Shown here: piece by piece, positions 34,862 to 44,355 of the stretch
How positions within the stretch are numbered: the stretch's first letter is position 1
How the letters are laid out: each line of letters starts with the position of its first letter
NCBI RefSeq assembly: GCF_022230925.1
Contig: NZ_JAKKFH010000062.1
Location: forward strand, 186,001 to 250,000
Origin: Micromonospora alfalfae
GTDB lineage: Bacteria; Actinomycetota; Actinomycetes; Mycobacteriales; Micromonosporaceae
Length of the DNA: 64,000 nt
Direction of reading: 5' to 3'
Translations under genes and position numbers: made by a program
The notes under the pieces: model-generated
What the model saw: the letters and a program-made list of their open reading frames with translations, nothing else
The model's database searches: none
Told to the model about the DNA's origin: nothing

Positions 34862-35616
34862 GCCCCGCTCCCCGATGGCAGCCAGTCGGCCGTGCGGGCG
34901 ACCCGGCGGGTCAGGTGATCCAGGTACGCGCCGCGCGCCGCGTCGGCCGTCTCGAAGTCGGCGGCGGTCAACCACTCCCCCGGCACCAGGGCCAGCACCT
35001 CGGTGAGCAGCTCCGGGGTGACCTGGGGGGCCAGCTCGGCGTCGGCCTCGGCCAGCCGCGACGCGAACGGCGCCAGCACGTGATCCTCCGCGCGGTAGGC
35101 CCGATGCACAGCTGCCTCGGCGCGCGGCCAGTTGTGGTGGAAGTACAGGGAGGCGCCGTGGTCGATCAGCCACAGCTCCCGGTGCCAGACGAGCAGGTTC
35201 GGATTGCGCCAGCTCCGGTCGACGTTCTCCACGTACGCGTCGAACCAGAGCACCCGGGAGGCCAGCGCCGGGTCGACGGGGTGCGCCACCGGGTCGAAGC
35301 CCAGCGCCCCGGGCAGGAAGTCCATCCCGAGGTTGGCGCCGCCGCTGCTGCGCAGCAGCTCCTGCACCTCCTGGTCGGGCTCGGCCCGCCCGATCACCGG
35401 GTCGATGTCGAGGACCACCAGCGGCGGCACCCGCAACCCCAACCGGCGCGCCAGCTCACCGCAGACCACCTCGGCGATCAGCGCCTTGGGCCCCTGCCCG
35501 GCGCCACGGAACTTCGCCACGTAGGTGCCGAGGTCGGCGGCCTCCACCACGCCCGGCAGCGACCCACCCTCGCGCAGCGGGGTGACGTAACGGATCGCGG
35601 TGACCTGGCGGAGCAC
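34858..35616 (-). CDS. HipA-like kinase (short, single-domain)
   Basis: 252 residues from GTG 35616; an upstream in-frame start at 35673 exists but its extension is poor. The ATP-binding Lys is in YVAKFRGAGQGPKAL. The catalytic loop reads FDAYVENVDRSWRNPN, with the metal-binding Asp in LWLIDHGASLYF. This is the compact HipA_2 type, lacking the N-terminal HipB-contact domain of classic HipA toxins, and no HipB-type antitoxin gene is adjacent; DUF3037 is the coupled partner. Toxin activity is not shown by sequence. Confidence 0.8.
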   Translation of the reverse strand: MLRQVTAIRYVTPLREGGSLPGVVEAADLGTYVAKFRGAGQGPKALIAEVVCGELARRLGLRVPPLVVLDIDPVIGRAEPDQEVQELLRSSGGANLGMDFLPGALGFDPVAHPVDPALASRVLWFDAYVENVDRSWRNPNLLVWHRELWLIDHGASLYFHHNWPRAEAAVHRAYRAEDHVLAPFASRLAEADAELAPQVTPELLTEVLALVPGEWLTAADFETADAARGAYLDHLTRRVARTADWLPSGSGA

Positions 35617-35680
35617 GCCGCCCACCCTACTGTGGCCGCCCGGGACGGGTGGCAGGCCGGCCCAGACCGGCACGCGCGGC

Positions 35681-36073
35681 TCAGTCGAGCTTGTCGCGCA
35701 GCTTGTCGACCTGGGTCTGCAGGCGGTCCACCGCGTTCTCGTTGTTGACGAACGTGGTGATGCCCGCGGCCAGACCGAGCCCGATCAGCACGGCCAGGAT
35801 GCTGAGCACGAGGCCGCCGATCGACACGCCACGACCGGTGACCCCGGGTCGGCGCGCCATCTTGAGCCCGACGATGCCGAGGATGATCCCGATGATGCCG
35901 AGCACCAACCCCAGCCAGGCGAGGATCGCCGTCAACACGCTGAACAGGCCGGCCACTCCGAACACCAGAGCGAAGGTCGCCGCGGCGCTCGTCTTCGCGC
36001 GCGCGTCCCCCCGATGGCCGCGGGACCCGGCCGTTACGCCGGCGCCCCGCGCCGGCTCGCTTGCGGCAGTCAT
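35681..36073 (-). CDS. DUF4190-like small membrane protein
   Basis: 130 residues from ATG 36073, with GGAAGGGA upstream. A polar N-terminus of about 28 residues is followed by three hydrophobic stretches (AATFALVFGVAGLFSVL, LAWLGLVLGIIGIILGIVGL, SIGGLVLSILAVLIGLGL) and a charged, possibly coiled-coil tail (NENAVDRLQTQVDKLRDKLD). Pattern of DUF4190 proteins; function unknown. Confidence 0.75.
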   Translation of the reverse strand: MTAASEPARGAGVTAGSRGHRGDARAKTSAAATFALVFGVAGLFSVLTAILAWLGLVLGIIGIILGIVGLKMARRPGVTGRGVSIGGLVLSILAVLIGLGLAAGITTFVNNENAVDRLQTQVDKLRDKLD

Positions 36074-36211
36074 GAGATTCCCTTCCGTACGCGCGGCGCG
36101 CGCACTTCCGGCGAGCCGCATTCCCCCGACGACCACCGTTACGCCTCCCACCAGCAGGAGTGTCGGTGGTCGGCCCTAGGCTGGCCGCCCGGCCAGGAAA
36201 AGGAGCGCCCG

Positions 36212-37321
36212 ATGCCTGTCGACCTCAGCGCGGCCGACGCGCTGGCGCTGCGGATGACCAGCCTGCTGCTGCGCCCACACCCGAGCGTCCGGCCCGGCAC
36301 CGTCGCCGAGGTGGTCGAGTGGTTCGGCGCGATGCAGGCACAGGATCTGGCCAGCGGGCTGTGGTCGCTGGGCGCCCGGCTACCCGGTCGCGGCATGGCC
36401 GACGTGCAGGCCGCGTTGGAGCAGCGTGAGGCGCTGCGCACCTGGCCGATGCGGGGCACCGTGCACCTCGTCCCGTCCGCCGACGCCCGCTGGATGCTGG
36501 AGCTGACCGGCGTACGATCCCTGGCCGGCGTGGCGACCCGGCGGGCGCAGCTCGGCCTCACCGAGGCCGACGCGGACCGGGCGGTGGAGGTGCTCGGCGC
36601 CGCACTGGCCGGCGGCGGTCGACTCACCCGCGCGCAGTGCCTTGCCACCCTGCGGGAGGCCGGCCTGGGCACCGACGGGCAACGTGGCTACCACCTGCTG
36701 TGGTATGCGAGCGTTCGCGGCGTGACCTGCGTGGCGCCGAACGTCGGCACCGACCAGACCTTCGCCCTGCTCGACGAGTGGGCGCCCACGTCCCACCGGC
36801 TGGAGCGGGACGAGGCGCTGGCCCTGCTCGCCCACCGCTACGTACGCGGGCACGGGCCGGTCACCGACCGCGAGTTCGCCGGGTGGAGCGGCCTCACGCT
36901 GACCGACGCACGGCGCGGCCTGGTCGCCGCTGGCGACGCGCTGAGCACGGTACGCGTCGACGGCACTCCGATGTACGTCGACGCAAGCCTGGCCGACGTG
37001 CCACGCACCACGCCGGACGACGTGTTCGCGCTGCCCGGCTTCGACGAGTATCTGCTCGGTTTCCGGGACCGCACGTTGATGCTCGACCCCGCCCACCAGG
37101 CGGCCGTGGTGCCGGGCAACAACGGCATCTTCCAGGCCACGGTGGTCCGCGCCGGTCGTGTGGTGGGCGTGTGGAAGCGCAAGGTCGGCCGCACCGCGGT
37201 CACCGTGACGATCCAGCCGCTCACGACGCTCGACGTCGCCGCGCGGGCCCAGGTGGAGCAGGCGCTCGGGCGTTACGCCGACTTCCTCGGGCTGCCGGCC
37301 CGCTTCGACTGGCTGACCTGA
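36212..37321 (+). CDS. winged-helix AlkZ/YcaQ-like protein
   Basis: 369 residues from ATG 36212 with AAAAGGAG upstream. HTH_42-type protein with the MQAQDLASGLW motif near residue 50; in AlkZ/AlkX DNA glycosylases the QxQ motif is catalytic. Further family marks are WPMRGTVHLVP, LLWYASVRGV and the C-terminal FDEYLLGFRDR and VPGNNGIFQATVV. May remove interstrand or alkylated base lesions, but glycosylase activity in this subgroup is inferred. Confidence 0.82.
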   Translation: MPVDLSAADALALRMTSLLLRPHPSVRPGTVAEVVEWFGAMQAQDLASGLWSLGARLPGRGMADVQAALEQREALRTWPMRGTVHLVPSADARWMLELTGVRSLAGVATRRAQLGLTEADADRAVEVLGAALAGGGRLTRAQCLATLREAGLGTDGQRGYHLLWYASVRGVTCVAPNVGTDQTFALLDEWAPTSHRLERDEALALLAHRYVRGHGPVTDREFAGWSGLTLTDARRGLVAAGDALSTVRVDGTPMYVDASLADVPRTTPDDVFALPGFDEYLLGFRDRTLMLDPAHQAAVVPGNNGIFQATVVRAGRVVGVWKRKVGRTAVTVTIQPLTTLDVAARAQVEQALGRYADFLGLPARFDWLT

Positions 37322-37331
37322 CCCGGCGGCG

Positions 37332-39332
37332 TCACTGCTTCGGCGGTGCCGGGTCGGCCGGTCGTGGGCGGGCGGCGCTGAGCAGGTCGACGATCCGGGC
37401 CACCCGGGAATCCGCGCGGATCTGCGCCACGCTGGCCGGCAGCGGCAGTCGCCAGTTCGGATACTCGTCCACAGTGCCCGGCATGTTGGGTTGGCGCACC
37501 TCGCCCAGCACGTCGTACAGGGAGACGCCGAGCAGCCGGGTCGGGCTGGCCGCCAGCGCGGCGTGCATCGCCACCACCACCTCACCGTCGTCGGGCGTCG
37601 TCGCCGGTTCAGCCGACCCGGAGCCCGGCGTCGGCTCGGGCAGCAGGTTCTCGGCGGCCAACATCGTGAGCAGCCGGTCCCGATCGGCGGCGGCGCGGGC
37701 CCGTTCCACAGCCACGTCGGTGCCGAGCAGCTTCAGCTCGTCGCGCACCCGCACGTGCTCACCGGTCAGGAAGCCCGGCGCGGTGGGCAGGTCGTGGGTG
37801 GAGATGGTGGCGAGGGCGTTGCGCGGCCACCGGGCCGGTGGGACGAAATCACCGGCCTCGTCGCGTGCGAACCACAGCACTGTCGAGCCGAGCATGTTGC
37901 GCCCCCGCAACCCTCGGGTCACCGCCGGTTGGACCGTGCCGAGATCCTCACCGACCACCACCGCGCCGGCCCGCTGCGCCTCCAACGCGAGGATGCCCAG
38001 CATCGCCTCGGCGTCGTAGCGCACGTAGGTGCCCTCGGCCGCACCGCCGCCCGGCGGCACCCACCACAGTCGCCACAGGCCGGCGACGTGGTCGACCCGC
38101 AGGCCACCCGCGTGCCGCAGGACGCGGCGCAGCATGTCCCGGTACGCGGCGTAACCGGTGGCGGCGAGCCGGTCCGGGCGCCACGCGGCGAGCCCCCAGT
38201 CCTGGCCGAGCTGGTTGAAGTCGTCCGGTGGCGCGCCGACCCGCACGCCCTGGGCCAGCACGTCGGCGAGCTGCCACCCGTCCGCGCCGCCCGGGTCGAT
38301 GCCGACAGCCAGGTCGTGCACGACACCGACCGGCATCCCCGCCGAGCGGGCCGCCGCAGTGACGGCGTCGAGCTGCTCGTCGCAGAGATGTTGCAGCCAG
38401 GCGTGGAAGGTGACCCGGTCGGCGAGGCGCCGACGCTGCTCGGCGACCGCCGGGGCGTCCGGGTGGTGCAGATCCGCCGGCCAGGCCCGCCAGTCGTTGC
38501 CGTGCCGCTCGGCGAGCGCGCACCAGGTGGCGAAGCTGGTCAGCGCCGGGTCCGCGGCAAGGTCCACCGGCTGGGCGTACGCGTACAGCAACTCCAGGGC
38601 GCGCCGCTTGGCGGCCCACACCTCGTCGTAGTCGATCAGAGGCCCCCGGTCCGGACGCAACGCGTCGACCACCGCCCGGGTCGCCGGGTCCGCCGCCCGG
38701 TACGCGGCGGTGTCACCGACCCGCAGGTAGAGCGGATTGACGAAGCGTCGACTGGCCGGCGAGTACGGCGAGGTGGCCACCGGGTGCGCCGGCCCGACCG
38801 CGTGCAGCGGGTTGAGCAGCACCAGCCCCGCCCCGGTGGCACCGGCCCACCCGGTGAAGTCGGCGAGGTCACCGAGGTCACCCATGCCCCAGGAACGCTC
38901 CGAGGTGAGCGCGTAGAGCTGGAGCATCCACCCCCAGCTCGACGGCGGCACCGGCAGCCGGCGCGGCACCACCACCAGTGTCACCTCGCGGTCGGCGCAG
39001 GCCAGCCGGTGCCAACCCAACGGCAGGTCCGCCGGCAGCTCACCGTCGACAGCGCGACGGCCACCGTCCTCCAGGATCACCACACCCGGGCCGGGCAGCG
39101 CACGGCCGCGACCGTGGGTGAGCACTATCGTCTCCGGCAGGGCGCTCCGGTCGACCGCACGGGCGGCGGCGAGCGCGTCAGCGATCGCCGACGGGCTGGT
39201 GGCGTCCACGCCGAGCAGCCCCAGCACACCCACCACGGTCTCCGGTGCGACAGCGACGCGGCGGTGCCGCCAATCCTCGTACCAGGTGGAAACACCGTGC
39301 GCGTTGGCCAGCGCGGCCAATCGTCGGTTCAT
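37332..39332 (-). CDS. malQ: 4-alpha-glucanotransferase (GH77)
   Basis: 666 residues from ATG 39332 with GGGGGA upstream. GH77 landmarks: LQLYALTSERSWGMGDLGDL, nucleophile Asp in LRVDHVAGLWR, acid/base Glu in VGEDLGTV, and STHDLPT near the end. An N-terminal helical domain of about 120 residues precedes the barrel, as in actinobacterial MalQ. Transfers glucan chains between maltodextrins in the cytoplasm. Same direction as, and about 190 bp downstream of, the sugar-importer operon. Confidence 0.92.
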   Translation of the reverse strand: MNRRLAALANAHGVSTWYEDWRHRRVAVAPETVVGVLGLLGVDATSPSAIADALAAARAVDRSALPETIVLTHGRGRALPGPGVVILEDGGRRAVDGELPADLPLGWHRLACADREVTLVVVPRRLPVPPSSWGWMLQLYALTSERSWGMGDLGDLADFTGWAGATGAGLVLLNPLHAVGPAHPVATSPYSPASRRFVNPLYLRVGDTAAYRAADPATRAVVDALRPDRGPLIDYDEVWAAKRRALELLYAYAQPVDLAADPALTSFATWCALAERHGNDWRAWPADLHHPDAPAVAEQRRRLADRVTFHAWLQHLCDEQLDAVTAAARSAGMPVGVVHDLAVGIDPGGADGWQLADVLAQGVRVGAPPDDFNQLGQDWGLAAWRPDRLAATGYAAYRDMLRRVLRHAGGLRVDHVAGLWRLWWVPPGGGAAEGTYVRYDAEAMLGILALEAQRAGAVVVGEDLGTVQPAVTRGLRGRNMLGSTVLWFARDEAGDFVPPARWPRNALATISTHDLPTAPGFLTGEHVRVRDELKLLGTDVAVERARAAADRDRLLTMLAAENLLPEPTPGSGSAEPATTPDDGEVVVAMHAALAASPTRLLGVSLYDVLGEVRQPNMPGTVDEYPNWRLPLPASVAQIRADSRVARIVDLLSAARPRPADPAPPKQ

Positions 39333-39438
39333 CCCGTCCCCCGCTTCACGACGCGACCTGCAACCACCCTGCCACGCCCACCCAAACCCCGCAGAACACG
39401 CCACCCCGTGCCCCGTCCCGCCCCGCCCCGCCCCGCCC

Positions 39439-39513
39439 CGCCGATCTTGCACTTACTGTCCCGACACAAGCGGCATTCCACCTGTATCGACAACCGAAAG
39501 TGCAAGATCGGCG
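39439..39513. repeat. long perfect inverted repeat between sugC-like gene and malQ
   Basis: CGCCGATCTTGCACTT (39439-39454) and AAGTGCAAGATCGGCG (39498-39513) are exact reverse complements, 43 nt apart, and the loop can partly pair further. It is less GC-rich than its surroundings and is preceded by five CCCCG units (about 39417-39441). It looks like a small dispersed palindromic element (REP or MITE-like) rather than a simple terminator. Confidence 0.7.
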
Positions 39514-39524
39514 CGTGCTGGGCG

Positions 39525-40733
39525 TCAGTCGGCGAGCGCGCCGGCCGCTCGACCCTCGTGCAGGGTCAGGTTGCGGCCGTTGGCCGGGTCGAACAGGTGG
39601 ATCTTCTCCAGGTTGAACCAGACCCGTCGCGTCTGCCCCTCGGCGACCGGGGACTCGGCGGACAACCGGGTCACCAGGTTGCCGCCGGCACCGGCGAAAT
39701 CGGCGGCGCCCGCGTCGGCGGCCAGCTCCTCCAACTCGGCGGCGCTGGCCTTCTCACCCTCGACGGTGAAGTAGACGTACTTGTCCGAGCCCATCGACTC
39801 GACGATGTCCACCGGCGCCTCGAACTCCATGCCCCGCCGACGGGTGTCGTCGTCGACCAGTTCGGCGTCCTCGAAGTGCTCGGGCCGGATGCCGAGGATC
39901 AGCTCGCGGGGCGCGTCGGCCGCCTCCAACTCCCGGCGGACCCGGTCACCGATCGGCACTTTGCCCAGGGCGGTGTGCAGCTCGCCGTCCTGCACGGCGG
40001 CGTGCAGGAAGTTCATCGACGGCGAGCCGATGAAGCCGGCCACGAAGAGGTTCTTCGGGTGGTCGTACAGCTCCTGTGGCGGCCCGACCTGCTGCACCGC
40101 GCCCCCGCGCATGATCACCACGCGGTCGCCGAGGGTCATCGCCTCGGTCTGGTCGTGGGTGACGTAGACGGTGGTGGTGCCGAGCTGCTTCTGCAGGCGG
40201 GACACCACTGTGCGCATCTGCACCCGCAGCTTGGCGTCGAGGTTGGACAACGGCTCGTCCATCAGGAACGCCTTCGGCTGGCGGACGATCGCCCGGCCCA
40301 TCGCCACCCGCTGACGCTGGCCACCGGAGAGGTTGGCCGGCTTGCGGTCCAGCAGCGAGGTCAGCTCCAGCACCTTCGCCGCCTCGTCGACCTTGCGGTC
40401 GATGGTCTCCTTGTCGAGCTTCGCCAGCCGCAGCGGGAACGCCATGTTCTCCCGCACTGTCATGTTCGGGTACAGCGCGTACGACTGGAACACCATGGCG
40501 ATGTCCCGGTCCCGGGGGGCCTTGTCGTTGACCCGCTGCCCGGCGATGCGCAGCTCACCGGAGCTGATGTCCTCCAGCCCGGCGATCATGTTGAGGGTGG
40601 TGGACTTGCCGCAGCCCGAGGGCCCGACCAGGATCACGAACTCGCCGTCGGCGATCTCCAGGTCGACGTCCTGCACGGCGACGGTCCCGTCCGGGAAGCT
40701 CTTGCTCACCTTGTCCAGCACGATGTCAGCCAT
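39525..40733 (-). CDS. sugar ABC transporter ATPase (SugC/MsiK-like)
   Basis: 402 residues from ATG 40733. Walker A GPSGCGKST, signature LSGGQRQRVAMGRA, Walker B FLMDEPLSNLD, switch VTHDQ, followed by the C-terminal OB-type regulatory domain of CUT1 ATPases (LGIRPEHFED). Provides energy for the permease pair upstream. It sits in the operon of a specific importer, as SugC does, though it could also serve other importers like MsiK. Confidence 0.92.
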   Translation of the reverse strand: MADIVLDKVSKSFPDGTVAVQDVDLEIADGEFVILVGPSGCGKSTTLNMIAGLEDISSGELRIAGQRVNDKAPRDRDIAMVFQSYALYPNMTVRENMAFPLRLAKLDKETIDRKVDEAAKVLELTSLLDRKPANLSGGQRQRVAMGRAIVRQPKAFLMDEPLSNLDAKLRVQMRTVVSRLQKQLGTTTVYVTHDQTEAMTLGDRVVIMRGGAVQQVGPPQELYDHPKNLFVAGFIGSPSMNFLHAAVQDGELHTALGKVPIGDRVRRELEAADAPRELILGIRPEHFEDAELVDDDTRRRGMEFEAPVDIVESMGSDKYVYFTVEGEKASAAELEELAADAGAADFAGAGGNLVTRLSAESPVAEGQTRRVWFNLEKIHLFDPANGRNLTLHEGRAAGALAD

Positions 40734-40743
40734 GACTACCCAC

Positions 40744-41580
40744 CTATCCCTTGACCGCGCCGGAGGTCAGACCGGACACGATGCGACGCTGGAAGAAGAG
40801 AACGAACAGGATGATCGGAACGGTGATCACCACGGCGGCGGCGCAGATCGCCCCGGTGGGATCCTCGAACTGCGACGCGCCGGTGAAGAACGACAACGCG
40901 GCCGGCACCGTGCGGGACCGCTCGGTCGAGGTCAGCGAGATCGCGAACAGGAAGTCGTTCCAGCAGAAGATGAAGACCAGGATCGCCGTGGTGAACAGGC
41001 CGGGCGCTGCCAGTGGCGCGATCACCCGGCGGAACGCCTGCCCCTGGGTGGCGCCGTCCATCTTCGCGGCCTTCTCCAGATCCCACGGGATCTGCTTGAA
41101 GAACGCCGACAGCGTGTAGATCGCCAGCGGCAGCGCGAAGGTGATGTACGGCAGGATCAGCCCGAGCCAGGTGTCGAAGATCTTGAGCTGACGTTCGATC
41201 TCGAACAGCGGCGACACCAGTGACACCTGCGGGAACATCGCGATCAGCAGGGAGACGCCGACCAGCAGCTTCTTACCGGGGAAGTCCAGCCGGCTGATCG
41301 CGTACGCGGCCATCGCACCGAGCACCACAGCGATCAGCGTGGCGATCAGCGCGATGCCGATCGAGTTGACCAGTGCCCGGACGAACTGGTCGGTGTCGAA
41401 GATGGTCCGGTAGTTGTCCAGCGTCCACTCTCGGGGGATGAAGTTCCCGTCGGTGAGGGTGGCCGGCGTCTTGAACGACAGCGACGCGATCCACAGCACC
41501 GGGACCAGCGCGAAGACGACCACGAGGACGTCGAGCAGACCCCAGCGCAGCTTTGCCCTGGTAGTGGTTTCGACAGCCAT
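40744..41580 (-). CDS. sugar ABC permease (SugB/MalG-like)
   Basis: 278 residues, six membrane helices. The EAA coupling loop reads EKAAKMDGATQGQAFRRVIAPLA. Starts one base beyond the stop of the upstream permease gene and ends 10 nt before the ATPase gene. Forms a heterodimer with the MalF-like permease. Confidence 0.92.
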   Translation of the reverse strand: MAVETTTRAKLRWGLLDVLVVVFALVPVLWIASLSFKTPATLTDGNFIPREWTLDNYRTIFDTDQFVRALVNSIGIALIATLIAVVLGAMAAYAISRLDFPGKKLLVGVSLLIAMFPQVSLVSPLFEIERQLKIFDTWLGLILPYITFALPLAIYTLSAFFKQIPWDLEKAAKMDGATQGQAFRRVIAPLAAPGLFTTAILVFIFCWNDFLFAISLTSTERSRTVPAALSFFTGASQFEDPTGAICAAAVVITVPIILFVLFFQRRIVSGLTSGAVKG

Positions 41581-41581
41581 G

Positions 41582-42577
41582 TCAGCGCCTCTCTCCGTCG
41601 TCGCTGCCCGGAGCAGCGGTGCCGAACAGCTTCACGAAGACGAAGGCGATGATCGCCACGGTGATGAAGATCAGCACCGACATCGTCGAACCGATGCCGA
41701 GGTTGAGGCCCCGGATCAGGTTGTTGTAGGCGAGCATCGACACCGACGACGTCTCGTTGCCTCCGGCGGTCAACACGAAGATGTTGTCGAAGACCCGGAA
41801 CGCGTCCAGGGTGCGGAACAGCAACGCGACAAGGATCGCCGGCTTCATCACCGGCAGCATCACCTTCGTGAACTTCTGCCAGGCGGTCGCGCCGTCGGTG
41901 GAGGCCGCCTTGAGCAGGTCCTCCGGGACCAGCGCCAGGCCGGCCATCAGCAGCAGCGCCATGAACGGGGTGGTCTTCCAGATCTCCGCCAGCATGATGA
42001 TCGCCAGGGAGCTCGCCCGTTCGGTGAGCGGCGCGCCGTCGCTGAACAGGTCGGCCAGGTAACCGGTGCCGGGCGTCCAGGCGTACCGCCAGGAGAACGC
42101 GGCGACCACTGTGACGATCCCGTACGGGATCAGCGCCGAGGTCCGGACCAGGCCGCGCCCGACCAGGGTGCGGTGCATGATGATCGCCAGGCCCATGCCG
42201 AGCACCAGCTCGACGGCGACGGTGACCACAGTGATCAGCGTGGTCACCCCGAACGCGGTCCACCAGAACTCGTTGGTGAGCACCGTGACGTAGTTCTCCA
42301 GCCCGATGAACTCACGCTGGTCGGGGAAGCGCAGGTCGAAGCGCTGCAACGACAACCAGACCGAGTAGATGATCGGGTACGCGGTCACCGCGATCATGAC
42401 CAGCGCGGCCGGTGCGCAGAGCAGCAGACCGAGCCGGCGTTCGGCCTTCTTGTTCTCGCTCAACGGGGGCTTGCGACGGCCACCACGCTGGGTGGGCACT
42501 GTGGCGCGCTGGCCGGTGGCTTCGCTGGTCTCGTCGGCGGCGACATCGGCGCCGGTCGGCGTGGCGTTGATACTCAC
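41582..42577 (-). CDS. sugar ABC permease (SugA/MalF-like)
   Basis: 331 residues. An Ala/Thr-rich cytoplasmic N-terminus of about 45 residues is followed by six membrane helices and the EAA loop LLKAASTDGATAWQKFTKVMLPVMKP. Its start overlaps the stop of the binding-protein gene by 4 nt. Confidence 0.92.
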   Translation of the reverse strand: MSINATPTGADVAADETSEATGQRATVPTQRGGRRKPPLSENKKAERRLGLLLCAPAALVMIAVTAYPIIYSVWLSLQRFDLRFPDQREFIGLENYVTVLTNEFWWTAFGVTTLITVVTVAVELVLGMGLAIIMHRTLVGRGLVRTSALIPYGIVTVVAAFSWRYAWTPGTGYLADLFSDGAPLTERASSLAIIMLAEIWKTTPFMALLLMAGLALVPEDLLKAASTDGATAWQKFTKVMLPVMKPAILVALLFRTLDAFRVFDNIFVLTAGGNETSSVSMLAYNNLIRGLNLGIGSTMSVLIFITVAIIAFVFVKLFGTAAPGSDDGERR

Positions 42578-43860
42578 GGCAGGACCCCCTTGGACTGGAG
42601 GGCGTCGGCGATGGCGCCGCGCAGTTCGTCGGCGGTCTGCTGCGGGCGGATCCCCGACGGTGGCGACAGGATCGCCGACATCACTGTGGAGATGCTCTGG
42701 TAGGCGGGGGTCAGCGGACGCGTCGCCGGCTCCTTCAGCTCTTCAAGGATGGTGTCCTTCATCGGGTACGCCTCGGTCATCTCCGGGTCGTTGAAGACGG
42801 CCTCGATGGTCGGGGGCACACCGTCGTTGATGGCGGAGAACTTCTGGTGCTCGGCGCTGCGGATGCACCGGGCCGCCTCGAAGGACTGCTCCGGGTGCTT
42901 GGAGTAGGAGCTGACCGCGAGGTTGACCCCACCGATGGTGACCTTGCTGGGGGTGCCCTCGTCGATGCCCGGAATCCGCGCCCAACCGACCTGCTTGGCC
43001 AACTCCGGGTTCGCCTCCTGGAGTGCCGGGTAGACGAACGGCCAGTTCACCTGGAACGCGCCAGCGCCGGACTGGAACTCCAGCCGGACCGGGTCCTCGG
43101 TGGCGTTGCTGAACGACGGCGAGGTAACGCCCGACGTGGCGAACTTCTTCAGCTGCTCCAACGCCCGGACAGTGCCGTCGTCCATCACTGCCTTCTTGCC
43201 GTCGTCGCTGAGGATCTTCCCACCGGCGCTCTCGGCCAGAGTGTTGTAGAGGACGACAAGACCCTCGTACTGCGCGCCCATGGTGAGCACCTGGTACGGC
43301 TTGCCCTGGTCCTTGAGCTGCTGGGCCGCGCTGATCATCTGGTCCCAGGTGGTTGGCGGCTGCGGCACCAGGTCCTTGCGGTACCAGAGCAACTGGACGT
43401 TGGTGTTCTTCGGCGCCGCGTACAACTTGTCCTCGTACCGGGCGGTGTCCAACGGCCCGGCGAGGGTGCCCTGCTCGACCTCGGCCTTGTCCTGGCCGGT
43501 CCACTCGCGGATCCAGTCGGCGCTGGCGAACTCCTGGGTCCAGGTGACGTCCAGCCCGAGCAGATCCATCCCGTTGTCCTCGGCGGCCAGCCGGCGCACC
43601 ATCTGCACCCGCTGGTCGTCGGCCTGCCGGGGCAGCACCCGGTAGGCGATCTCGTACCGTCCCTGGGCCTGCGCGTTGCAGTCGTCGACGACCTTCTGCA
43701 GGTTCTGCTCTGGCGGGTAGTACAGGTTGATCGTCGGTGGGCCACCAGCGTCGTCAGCGCCACACGCGGCCAGCGGCGCCACGAGTGCCAGCGCGGCAGC
43801 CGCCGCGCCCAGCCGAACAACTGGCCGGCGTCGGTGTCGAGCCGTTTCGGGGTCCGTCAT
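42574..43860 (-). CDS. LpqY-like sugar-binding lipoprotein
   Basis: 428 residues from ATG 43860, with a GGGGGAGGG site. Signal peptide with lipobox LAAC around residue 32. Type 1 extracellular solute-binding fold; the stretch IAYRVLPRQADDQRVQMVRRLAAED and LDVTWTQEFASADW is close in pattern to mycobacterial LpqY, the trehalose receptor. Gene order (binding protein, two permeases, ATPase) is that of LpqY-SugABC. Probably imports trehalose or a related alpha-glucoside; substrate inferred. Confidence 0.88.
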   Translation of the reverse strand: MTDPETARHRRRPVVRLGAAAAALALVAPLAACGADDAGGPPTINLYYPPEQNLQKVVDDCNAQAQGRYEIAYRVLPRQADDQRVQMVRRLAAEDNGMDLLGLDVTWTQEFASADWIREWTGQDKAEVEQGTLAGPLDTARYEDKLYAAPKNTNVQLLWYRKDLVPQPPTTWDQMISAAQQLKDQGKPYQVLTMGAQYEGLVVLYNTLAESAGGKILSDDGKKAVMDDGTVRALEQLKKFATSGVTSPSFSNATEDPVRLEFQSGAGAFQVNWPFVYPALQEANPELAKQVGWARIPGIDEGTPSKVTIGGVNLAVSSYSKHPEQSFEAARCIRSAEHQKFSAINDGVPPTIEAVFNDPEMTEAYPMKDTILEELKEPATRPLTPAYQSISTVMSAILSPPSGIRPQQTADELRGAIADALQSKGVLP

Positions 43861-44355
43861 CGCCCTCCCCCTCTCCTCGGCGAAAGACCGGGGAGGGCAT
43901 CCGTGCCCCGGCGCACGGCGAGCCGATTCCGAGTCGGCAAGCTGCGGAAACTCCGGCCCGGATGCTCTGTAGCGGCTACTCTGCCCCACCCGCGAAGTCG
44001 CGAAACCTGGCTGTCACACCGAGAGTGCACACAACGATCGACCCTCGGTGCCGTGCGCTCCGACCGCGCGTGTTCGCGCTGGCAGCGGAGGGTTCGGCAG
44101 TAACCGACGGGCGGTGTGAGCATGATCGGCGCGCGGGCGGGTAGCGGCAGCGCACCGACTCCTCGCCAAGTTTGGAAGGCGCCCATGCGAACACCGCTGT
44201 GTCGAGGTTCGAGACCTACGCGAAGTCGGTCAACCTCGGCCGGGCGGGGATCAGGCCGATAGGCACGAGCATTGCCGGTGGCACCCCGACTCGCCGCGCC
44301 GCGCCGCACAGGCCCGCTCAGGTGACGTGCAAGACATCGGCGACCCTAGACGCCG
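43861..44355. other. about 500-bp divergent gap before copper operon
   Basis: Non-coding by my reading. A plus-strand open frame joins the copper ATPase from 44172, but its first 75 codons read as random and the ATPase has a far better start at 44397. The stretch must hold the leftward promoter of the sugar importer and part of the copper promoter. I see no clear -35/-10 boxes or operator for the importer. Confidence 0.5.

Noticed and set aside
34493..35616. Classic HipBA toxin-antitoxin operon
   Set aside because: No HipB-type helix-turn-helix gene; the kinase lacks the HipA N-terminal domain.
37491..40754. A 1087-codon plus-strand open frame opposite malQ and the ABC ATPase
   Set aside because: Antisense shadow of two well-supported genes; no motifs.
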